From Roseateles aquatilis (GTDB lineage Bacteria > Pseudomonadota > Gammaproteobacteria > Burkholderiales > Burkholderiaceae_C): a stretch of 64,000 bases of DNA. Position numbers and translations under genes: made by a program. This document shows positions 18,850-26,127 of this stretch, in pieces (position 1 is the first letter of the stretch; each line of letters begins with the position of its first letter). The DNA lies in contig NZ_NIOF01000010.1 in the NCBI RefSeq assembly GCF_002205645.1, positions 186,001 to 250,000 of the forward strand, given 5' to 3'. The notes beneath the pieces were generated by a model. The model saw only the letters and a list, made by a program, of their open reading frames with translations, was not told the origin of the DNA and ran no database searches.

Positions 18850-21800
18850 ATGTCCGACGCCGATATCCGCATCCGGGGCGCCCGCCAGCACAACCTCAAG
18901 AACCTCGATCTCGACATCCGCACCGGGGAATTGACGGTGGTGACCGGGCCCAGCGGGTCCGGCAAATCCAGCCTGGTGTTCGACACGCTGTATGCCGAAG
19001 GGCAGCGCCGTTATGTCGAGACCTTCTCGGCCTACGCCCGCCAGTTCCTGGATCGCATGGACCGTCCGGCGGTCGACAAGGTCGACGGCGTGCCGCCGGC
19101 CATCGCGATCGACCAGACCAACCCGGTCCGCACCAGCCGTTCCACCGTCGGCACGATGACGGAGCTGAACGACCACCTGAAGCTGCTCTTCGCCCGCGGC
19201 GCGGAGCTGTTCGACCGCGACACCGCGCTGCCGGTGCGCCACGACACGCCGCAGACGATCTACGCCGAGCTGATGGCGCGGACGAAGTCCGACGATCCAC
19301 GCCTGGTGCTGACCTTCCCGGTGGAGCTGCCGGAGACCGTCAGCGCCGGCGAGGTCGAGCAGTGGCTGTCCGCGTCCGGTTTCACGCGGGTGCAGTCGGA
19401 GCGCGTCGTCGGGGGCCGCAAGGTGCTGGACGTGGTCGCCGACCGCTTCCGCATCCAGGGCGTCGAGCAGGTGCGCGCGATGGAGGCCATCGAGCTGGGC
19501 CTCAAGCGCGGCAGCGGGCGGCTGACGATCTACGCGCTGAGCGCGCAGGAGGGCGTCGAGCCGATGCTGTGGCGCTACTCGACCGGCCTGCATTGCCCGG
19601 AGAGCGACATCCGTTACGCGGACCCGCAGCCGCCGCTGTTCTCCTTCAACTCGGCGATGGGCGCGTGCGAGACCTGCCGCGGCTTCGGCCGCGTGATCGG
19701 CGTCGATCTCGGCCTGGTGATCCCCGACGAGCGCAAGACGCTGCGCGGCGGCGCCATCAAGCCGATGCAGACGCCGGCCTGGAAGGAGTCCCAGGACGAC
19801 ATGCTGAAGTACGCGGGCGAGGCCGGCATCCCGCGCGACACCGCCTGGAACCAGATGACGCAGGCGCAGCGCGACTGGGTCATCGAGGGCAGCCCCAACT
19901 GGAACGGCAACTGGAACAAGCAGTGGTACGGCGTGCGCCGGTTCTTCGACTACCTGGAGAGCAAGGCCTACAAGATGCACATCCGGGTGCTGCTGTCCAA
20001 GTACCGCAGCTACACCGAGTGCCCCACCTGCCGCGGCGCGCGGCTCAAGACCGAGGCGCTGCTGTGGCGCATCGGCTCCAAGCCGCTGGCCGACGAGGCG
20101 CTGCCCGCCGAGCGGCGCTTCATGCCGGAAGGCGTGAAGTGGAACCGCGTCCAGCTGGAGGCGCTGCCGGGGCTGTCCGTGCATGACCTGATGCAGTTGC
20201 CCATCCATCGGCTGCGCCGCTTCATGGACGAGCTGCAACTGCCCGGCACGCTGCTGGACGAGGCGCTCAAGCTGCTGATGGACGAGATCCGCAACCGGCT
20301 GAAGTACCTCGTCGACGTCGGCATCGGCTACCTCACGCTGGACCGCCAGAGCCGCACGCTGTCCGGCGGCGAGGTGCAGCGGATCAACCTGACGACGGCG
20401 CTGGGCACCTCGCTGGTCAACACGCTGTTCGTGCTGGACGAGCCCAGCATCGGCCTGCATCCGCGCGACATGAACCGCATCGTCCAGGCGATGCAGCGGC
20501 TGCGCGACGCCGGCAACACGCTGGTGGTCGTGGAGCACGACCCGGCGGTGATGCTGGCCGCGGACCGGCTCATCGACATGGGGCCCGGCCCGGGCCAGCA
20601 GGGCGGCCAGATCGTCTTCGACGGCACGCCGGAACAGATCCGCGCCGCCGACACGCTGACCGGCGCCTACCTCGGCGCGCGCAAGCACGTCGGCATGGGC
20701 CTGAAGCGCCTGGTGGAGGAGAACACGCCGCGCCTGATCCTGGAGGGCGCGCGCGAGCACAACCTCAAGAACGTCAGCGTCGAGTTCCCGCTGCAGCGCA
20801 TGGTGGCGGTGACCGGGGTGTCGGGCTCGGGCAAGAGCACGCTGATGCAGGACGTGCTCTATCCGGCGCTCGCGCGCTGGTTCGGCCAGGCGACCGAGAC
20901 GCCGGGCGCGCACGACCGGCTGCTGGGCGCGGACTGGCTGGCCGACGCGGTCTTCGTCGACCAGTCGCCGATCGGCAAGACGGCGCGTTCCAACCCGGCC
21001 AGCTATGTCGGTGTGTTCGACGAGATCCGCAAGCGCTTCGCCGAGGCGCCGCTGGCCAAGGAGCGCAGCTACGGCGCCGGCATGTTCAGCTTCAACGCCG
21101 GCGACGGGCGGTGCCCGACCTGCGGCGGCTCGGGCTTCGAGCATGTCGAGATGCAGTTCCTCTCCGACGTCTACCTGCGCTGCCCGGACTGCGACGGCAA
21201 GCGTTTCCGCGCCGAGCTGCTGGAGGTGAAGCTGGAGCGAGGCGGTCGCCAGTACAGCGTGTCCGACGTGCTGGAGCTGACGGTGGCCGAGGCGCTGACC
21301 GTCTTCAAGGACGACCGCGAGGTGGTGAACAAGCTGCAGCCGCTGTCGGACGTGGGCCTGGACTACCTGACGCTGGGCCAGCCGGTGCCGACGCTGTCGG
21401 GCGGCGAGGCGCAGCGCCTGAAGCTCGCCGGCTACCTGGCGGAGGCGGCCACCAAGCCGCGCCAGGCGACGGCGACCAAGGGCACGCTGTTCCTGTTCGA
21501 CGAGCCCACGACGGGCCTGCACTTCGACGACATCGCCAAGCTGATGCGGGCGATGCGCAAGCTGCTGTCGGCCGGCCACTCGCTGATCCTGATCGAGCAC
21601 AACCTCGACGTGATCCGCGCGTCGGACTGGGTCATCGACCTGGGTCCCGAAGGCGGCGAGGACGGCGGCCTGGTCGTGGCCACCGGCACGCCGGAACACC
21701 TGAAGGACCACCCGACCTCGCACACCGCGCAGGCGCTGCGCGAGTACGCGCTGGAGATGGACCGGTCGCCGGTGAAGGTCGCCGAGGGCCGGCCGCTGCA

Positions 21801-24483
21801 GGCGCTGGTGCGCCAGCGCCGCAAGGCCGACGAGGCGATCCGCATCGTCAACGCGCGCGAGCACAACCTGAAGTCGGTCGACGTCAGCATCCCGCGCGGC
21901 AAGTTCAACGTGGTGACCGGCGTGTCGGGCTCGGGCAAGAGCACGTTGGCCTTCGACATCCTGTTCAACGAGGGGCAGCGGCGCTACCTCGAATCGCTGA
22001 ACGCCTATGCGCGGTCCATCGTGCAGCCGGCCGGCCGGCCCGAGGTCGACGCGGTCTGGGGCATTCCGCCCACGGTCGCCATCGAGCAGCGGCTGTCGCG
22101 CGGCGGCCGCAAGAGCACGGTGGCGACGACGACCGAGGTCTGGCATTTCCTGCGCCTGCTGTACGTGAAGCTCGGCGTGCAGCACTGCGCCCACGACGGC
22201 ACGCCGGTCAAGCCGCAGAGCGTCGAGGCGATCGCGGCGCAACTGCTGCGGGACTACCGCGGCCAGCATGTCGGCCTGCTGGCGCCGCTGGTGGTGAACC
22301 GCAAGGGTGTCTACACCGATCTGGCGAAGTGGGCCAAGCAGCGCGGGCACACGCACCTGCGCGTCGACGGGGAGTTCCTGCCCACCAGCCCCTGGCCGCG
22401 CCTGGATCGATTCAAGGAGCACAGCATCGAGCTGCCGGTGGGCGACATGGTCGTCTCGCCGGAGACCGAGAACGAGTTGCGCGAGCTGCTGGCCAAGGCG
22501 CTCGACCAGGGCAAGGGCGTCGTGCATCTGCTGGCGCCGCTGGACGGCCTGCACGAGGCGTTGCGTCACGGCCGGCCGACACAGGGCATCGGCGCGGCGC
22601 GGGTTTTCTCGACCAAGCGCGCCTGCCCGCAATGCGGCACCAGCTATCCGGAACTGGACCCGCGCCTGTTCAGCTACAACTCCAAGCACGGCTGGTGCGG
22701 CGGCTGCGTGGGCACCGGCCTGGCGCTGACGCGCGAGCAGCGCAAGGTGCTTGACGACAGCGTGCAGGAGAAGGACAACCGTGGCCGCGAGCAAGGTTTC
22801 GCCGAGGACATCGAGATCGAGGACCTGACCGATCAGCCCTGTCCGGAGTGCCACGGCTCACGCCTGAATCCGGTGGCGCGCGCGGTGACCTTCGAGCATG
22901 AAACGATCGCGGCGGTCGCGTCGTGGAGCGTGACCGAGGCGCGCGAGTGGATCGCCGGCCTGATGCTGACGGGCCGCGACGCGGAGATCGCGCGCGACGT
23001 CGTCAGCGAGATCAAGGGACGGCTGGAGTTCCTGGAGGAAGTCGGCCTGGGCTACCTGACGCTGGACCGCGCCGCCCCGACGCTGTCCGGTGGCGAGGCG
23101 CAGCGGATCCGCCTGGCGGCGCAACTGGGCAGCAACCTGCAGGGCGTCTGCTACGTGCTGGACGAGCCGACGATCGGCCTGCACCCCCGCGACAACCAGA
23201 TCCTGCTGAAGGCGCTGGCGACGCTCGGCGACAAGGGCAACACGCTGGTGGTTGTCGAGCACGACGAGGACACGATCCGGCGCGCCGATCACATCATCGA
23301 CATCGGTCCGAGCGCCGGCAAGCGCGGCGGCCGGGTGATCGCCGAAGGCACGGCGGCGCAGATCGCGGCCAACCCGGAGTCGCTGACCGGTCGTTTCCTG
23401 TCGCGGCCGCTGGTGCATCCGCTGCAGCCGCGTCGCGAGATGCTGGCCGACGCGCCGAAGCTGACGGTGCTGAACGCCACGCTGCACAACCTGCACGGCG
23501 TGACGGCGGACGTGCCGCTGCACCGGCTGGTGGCGATCACCGGCGTGTCGGGCTCCGGCAAGAGCACGCTGGCGCGCGATGTCCTGCTGGCCAACATGGC
23601 CGCGGCGGTGCCGCTGCGCCGCGCGCCCGCGAAGTGGATCGGCTGCGACGCGGTCGAGGGGCACCAGCTCGTGGACCGCGTGCTGGAGGTCGACCAGACG
23701 CCGATCGGCAAGACGCCGCGCAGTTGCCCGGCGACCTACATCGGCTTCTGGGACGCGATCCGCAAGCTGTTCGCCGAGACGCTGGAAGCCAAGGCTCGGG
23801 GTTACGCGCCAGCGCGTTTCAGCTTCAACACCGGCGAGGGCCGCTGCCCCGGCTGCGAGGGCCAGGGCATGCGCACCATCGCGATGAGCTTCCTGCCCGA
23901 CGTGAAGGTGCTGTGCGACCAATGCCACGGCCAGCGCTTCAATCCCGAGACGCTGGCGGTCAGCTGGCGCGGCAAGAGCATCGGCGACGTGCTGCGGATG
24001 GAGATCGACGAGGCGGTGGACTTCTTCGCCGCGATGACCAACATCTCGCACCCGCTGAAGCTGCTGCAGGACGTCGGCCTGGGTTACCTGACGCTGGGGC
24101 AGCCCAGCCCGACGCTGTCGGGCGGCGAGGCGCAGCGCATCAAGCTGGTGTCCGAGCTGGTCAAGGTGCGCGACGACGTCACGCGCCGCGGCCAGAAGCC
24201 GCCGCACACGCTCTACGTGCTGGACGAGCCGACGGTGGGGCTGCACATGGCGGACGTCGAGAAGCTGATCCGCGTGCTGCATCGGCTGGTCGACGGAGGC
24301 CACAGCGTGGTCGTCATCGAGCATGACCTGGACGTGATCGCGGAGGCGGACTGGGTGCTGGACCTCGGGCCGGAAGGGGGCTCGGCGGGTGGGCGCGTCG
24401 TCGCGCAGGGACGGCCCGAGACGCTGGTGGCGCAGGCCACGCACACGGGGGTGGCGCTGGCGCCGGTGCTGGCGCGGAAGTGA
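18850..24483 (+). CDS. uvrA: Double-length UvrA-like protein with four ABC ATPase domains
   Basis: A 1,877-residue protein, about twice the usual UvrA length (about 950), made of two complete UvrA units. UvrA recognises DNA damage in nucleotide excision repair together with UvrB. Four intact Walker A motifs are seen: GPSGSGKS near residue 33 and GVSGSGKST near 656, 1024 and 1565; each is paired with an LSGGE signature and a VLDEPS/T-IGLHP-type Walker B. Zinc-module CxxC pairs are intact in both halves (CPTCGG/CPDCDG; CPQCG/CGGC; CPGCEG/CDQCHG). The ATG at 18850 (MSDADIRIRGARQHNLKNL) matches the family start. A conventional uvrA probably lies elsewhere; this one may be a specialised paralogue. 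Confidence 0.9.
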   Translation: MSDADIRIRGARQHNLKNLDLDIRTGELTVVTGPSGSGKSSLVFDTLYAEGQRRYVETFSAYARQFLDRMDRPAVDKVDGVPPAIAIDQTNPVRTSRSTVGTMTELNDHLKLLFARGAELFDRDTALPVRHDTPQTIYAELMARTKSDDPRLVLTFPVELPETVSAGEVEQWLSASGFTRVQSERVVGGRKVLDVVADRFRIQGVEQVRAMEAIELGLKRGSGRLTIYALSAQEGVEPMLWRYSTGLHCPESDIRYADPQPPLFSFNSAMGACETCRGFGRVIGVDLGLVIPDERKTLRGGAIKPMQTPAWKESQDDMLKYAGEAGIPRDTAWNQMTQAQRDWVIEGSPNWNGNWNKQWYGVRRFFDYLESKAYKMHIRVLLSKYRSYTECPTCRGARLKTEALLWRIGSKPLADEALPAERRFMPEGVKWNRVQLEALPGLSVHDLMQLPIHRLRRFMDELQLPGTLLDEALKLLMDEIRNRLKYLVDVGIGYLTLDRQSRTLSGGEVQRINLTTALGTSLVNTLFVLDEPSIGLHPRDMNRIVQAMQRLRDAGNTLVVVEHDPAVMLAADRLIDMGPGPGQQGGQIVFDGTPEQIRAADTLTGAYLGARKHVGMGLKRLVEENTPRLILEGAREHNLKNVSVEFPLQRMVAVTGVSGSGKSTLMQDVLYPALARWFGQATETPGAHDRLLGADWLADAVFVDQSPIGKTARSNPASYVGVFDEIRKRFAEAPLAKERSYGAGMFSFNAGDGRCPTCGGSGFEHVEMQFLSDVYLRCPDCDGKRFRAELLEVKLERGGRQYSVSDVLELTVAEALTVFKDDREVVNKLQPLSDVGLDYLTLGQPVPTLSGGEAQRLKLAGYLAEAATKPRQATATKGTLFLFDEPTTGLHFDDIAKLMRAMRKLLSAGHSLILIEHNLDVIRASDWVIDLGPEGGEDGGLVVATGTPEHLKDHPTSHTAQALREYALEMDRSPVKVAEGRPLQALVRQRRKADEAIRIVNAREHNLKSVDVSIPRGKFNVVTGVSGSGKSTLAFDILFNEGQRRYLESLNAYARSIVQPAGRPEVDAVWGIPPTVAIEQRLSRGGRKSTVATTTEVWHFLRLLYVKLGVQHCAHDGTPVKPQSVEAIAAQLLRDYRGQHVGLLAPLVVNRKGVYTDLAKWAKQRGHTHLRVDGEFLPTSPWPRLDRFKEHSIELPVGDMVVSPETENELRELLAKALDQGKGVVHLLAPLDGLHEALRHGRPTQGIGAARVFSTKRACPQCGTSYPELDPRLFSYNSKHGWCGGCVGTGLALTREQRKVLDDSVQEKDNRGREQGFAEDIEIEDLTDQPCPECHGSRLNPVARAVTFEHETIAAVASWSVTEAREWIAGLMLTGRDAEIARDVVSEIKGRLEFLEEVGLGYLTLDRAAPTLSGGEAQRIRLAAQLGSNLQGVCYVLDEPTIGLHPRDNQILLKALATLGDKGNTLVVVEHDEDTIRRADHIIDIGPSAGKRGGRVIAEGTAAQIAANPESLTGRFLSRPLVHPLQPRREMLADAPKLTVLNATLHNLHGVTADVPLHRLVAITGVSGSGKSTLARDVLLANMAAAVPLRRAPAKWIGCDAVEGHQLVDRVLEVDQTPIGKTPRSCPATYIGFWDAIRKLFAETLEAKARGYAPARFSFNTGEGRCPGCEGQGMRTIAMSFLPDVKVLCDQCHGQRFNPETLAVSWRGKSIGDVLRMEIDEAVDFFAAMTNISHPLKLLQDVGLGYLTLGQPSPTLSGGEAQRIKLVSELVKVRDDVTRRGQKPPHTLYVLDEPTVGLHMADVEKLIRVLHRLVDGGHSVVVIEHDLDVIAEADWVLDLGPEGGSAGGRVVAQGRPETLVAQATHTGVALAPVLARK

Positions 24484-24546
24484 TCCGGGCAGGGGCCGGG
24501 ATGCCGCCCGCGGGCGCGGCGTTCGGCGGCCCGGCTCGTCGCGCGA

Positions 24547-24930
24547 TCAGGCCAGTGGATACGCCCGGATCTCGATCAGATGCTGGTTCGGGTCGTTGAA
24601 GTACAAGGTCGGCGCCGCGCCTCGGGCGCCGACTTCCTCGCCGGGACCGGTGTTGGTGCCGACCGCGTGGAAGCTGGGTCCGTGGCCGATGCCGGCCGCC
24701 TGCACGCGCGCGAAGATGCGCTCGAATTCATCCGGCGTCACCGAGAACGCGTAGTGCTCCATGCCCGCCGTGCCCCAGGGAGCCAGTTGCAACTGACAGT
24801 CCGGGCCGACGCGGATGACGGTGAACGGGCCCGACGTGCCTTCGTTGGAGAAGCCCAGGATGCCGGTGTAGAAGCCGAGGCTCTCGGCCAGGTCGTTGAC
24901 CTTCAGGATCAGGTGATCGAGCGTGGCCAT
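24547..24930 (-). CDS. VOC family (glyoxalase/bleomycin resistance fold) protein
   Basis: A 127-residue cytoplasmic protein with the beta-alpha-beta-beta-beta pairs of the vicinal oxygen chelate fold. It starts MATLDHLILKVNDL, where His6 is the usual first metal ligand, and contains HYAFSVTPDEFE and the C-terminal YFNDPNQHLIEIRAY, where the glutamate is the last ligand. The N-terminal ATLDHLILKVNDLAESLGFYTGILGF pattern (read in pieces) is that of small dioxygenase-like or lyase-like members; the substrate is unknown. It is convergent with the uvrA-like gene, 63 bases apart, and is followed upstream by a small membrane protein gene on the same strand. Confidence 0.88.
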   Translation of the reverse strand: MATLDHLILKVNDLAESLGFYTGILGFSNEGTSGPFTVIRVGPDCQLQLAPWGTAGMEHYAFSVTPDEFERIFARVQAAGIGHGPSFHAVGTNTGPGEEVGARGAAPTLYFNDPNQHLIEIRAYPLA

Positions 24931-24945
24931 CGGACCGCCACGTTG

Positions 24946-25233
24946 TCAGTGCGGCTTGCGCCGCTGCTCGAATTCGTCACCGTGATAGACGTTGCCGTCC
25001 CAGTTGTCCGAGCGGTGCTTCGCGCGGGCGATCGCGTCGAGCGCGGCATCGTGCGCGGCGCGGCGGCGTTCACGGGAGTTGAAGCGGCTGCGCAGGCCGG
25101 GGCCGCTGGACAAATGCCGTGGACGCCGCATCCAGGCCCGGATGGCCATCTGATGACGGCGCGGCAAGGCCATGTCGATGGCCAGCAGGATGCAGACCAG
25201 CAGACCCAGGGCGGCGAAGACATTGACGAACAT
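24946..25233 (-). CDS. Small membrane protein of unknown function
   Basis: A 95-residue protein with one N-terminal transmembrane segment (VFAALGLLVCILLAIDM) and a strongly basic cytoplasmic tail rich in Arg (RRRHQMAIRAWMRR, RERRRAA). Its stop lies 15 bases before the VOC gene start, so the two are probably co-transcribed. The codon usage matches the surroundings, but there is no clear ribosome site before the ATG. I recognise no family. Confidence 0.55.
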   Translation of the reverse strand: MFVNVFAALGLLVCILLAIDMALPRRHQMAIRAWMRRPRHLSSGPGLRSRFNSRERRRAAHDAALDAIARAKHRSDNWDGNVYHGDEFEQRRKPH

Positions 25234-25298
25234 ACGTCGGCGCTGTGAATCACGCCTTACTGGCGTGCAAGCCGCCGACTATACGCGAGGCCCGTCGC

Positions 25299-25913
25299 TC
25301 AGTCGCGATGATGGTGGCCATTGCCACGGTCACCACGGTCGCCGCGATCTCCTCGGTCGCCGCCGCGATTGCCTCGGTCACCCCGGTCACCTCGGCCGTC
25401 CCAGCGGCCGTCGCCCCGGCGGTCGTCCCAGTCGCGTCGGCCGTCCCAACCCCGGCGGCCCTCGTCGCGGTGGTCATGCCAGTCGCGCCGACCATCCCAG
25501 TGGTCGCGGCGCGGCGGCTCCCAGCGCGGCGGGGGCGCATAGACCGGCATCGGATGAACGTATGGGCGGCCGTAGTAGACCGGCGCGTAGGTGCGGGCGT
25601 ACCAGTCCTCGCGGACGAAATACACCGGCCGTCCGCAGGCGCCGTAGTAAGCGCAATGGCGAGCCCAGTGGCGGTGATGCTCGACCGGCACGCGCAGATA
25701 CAGCGGGGGCGCGGGGTCGTAGACGCGCTGCATGATCAGCGGCTCGCTGTAGATCACCGACGGGCGGACGTTGCCGACGTCGATCCGGCCGTAGAAACCC
25801 GGCTGGCCGACGCTGATGGACACCCCGACATCGCCGGCGAAGGCGGCCGGCGCGGCGAGGGCGCCGGCGAGCAGCGCCGTGGCGGTCAGGATGCGGTGGA
25901 TCAGTTGCTTCAT
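25299..25913 (-). CDS. Secreted His/Tyr-rich protein with Gly-Asp-Arg repeat tail
   Basis: A 204-residue protein with a signal peptide (hydrophobic ILTATALLAGALAAPAAFA). The mature N-terminal half is rich in Tyr, Pro and His with VSISVGQPGFYGRIDVG, typical of small proteobacterial envelope proteins. The last 70 residues are low-complexity: WDGRRDWHDHRDEGRRGWD-type repeats turning into GDRGDRG repeats and ending GHHHRD. Such tails may bind metals, RNA or polysaccharide, but nothing is proven. The tandem repeats make the DNA at 25310-25480 repetitive. Start supported by GAGAGGA. Confidence 0.75.
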   Translation of the reverse strand: MKQLIHRILTATALLAGALAAPAAFAGDVGVSISVGQPGFYGRIDVGNVRPSVIYSEPLIMQRVYDPAPPLYLRVPVEHHRHWARHCAYYGACGRPVYFVREDWYARTYAPVYYGRPYVHPMPVYAPPPRWEPPRRDHWDGRRDWHDHRDEGRRGWDGRRDWDDRRGDGRWDGRGDRGDRGNRGGDRGDRGDRGDRGNGHHHRD

Positions 25914-26082
25914 CGGGGTCCTCTCTGGGTTGTCTGTCGCGGCGCGATCGCCCGGTTCTCCGTGCTGGAGGTCATGGCGGCGGGGTCGCGACAGGCCGTT
26001 CCTAGGGAAAGTATGGAGGTTTAACGCGCACTTGACGGCCTTGGTGGACGTGTCAGCGGTAAGCAGTTGTTGGCATCGTCCC

Positions 26083-26088
26083 TAGAAT
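26083..26088 (+). promoter_or_regulatory. Possible -10 box of the S9 peptidase gene
   Basis: TAGAAT 40 bases before the TTG start, in the phrase GGCATCG-N-CCCTAGAAT, which resembles the sequence before the uvrA-like gene (18801-18806). No good -35 hexamer is seen, so the call is weak. Confidence 0.35.
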
Positions 26089-26127
26089 CCTCGGTCCCCG
26101 CCGAACCCCGCGGGGCGGAGCAACGTT

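Noticed and set aside
18799..22854. A very long open frame on the minus strand across the uvrA-like gene, and similar ones at 6940-10185, 26053-28827 and 59876-62650
   Set aside because: They are the antisense shadows of well-supported genes in G+C-rich DNA; their translations are low-complexity Arg/Gly/Ala/His-rich and match no family.
25310..25480. CRISPR or tandem-repeat array
   Set aside because: The repetition is from Gly-Asp-Arg codons in a secreted protein gene, continuous in one reading frame, with no spacers.
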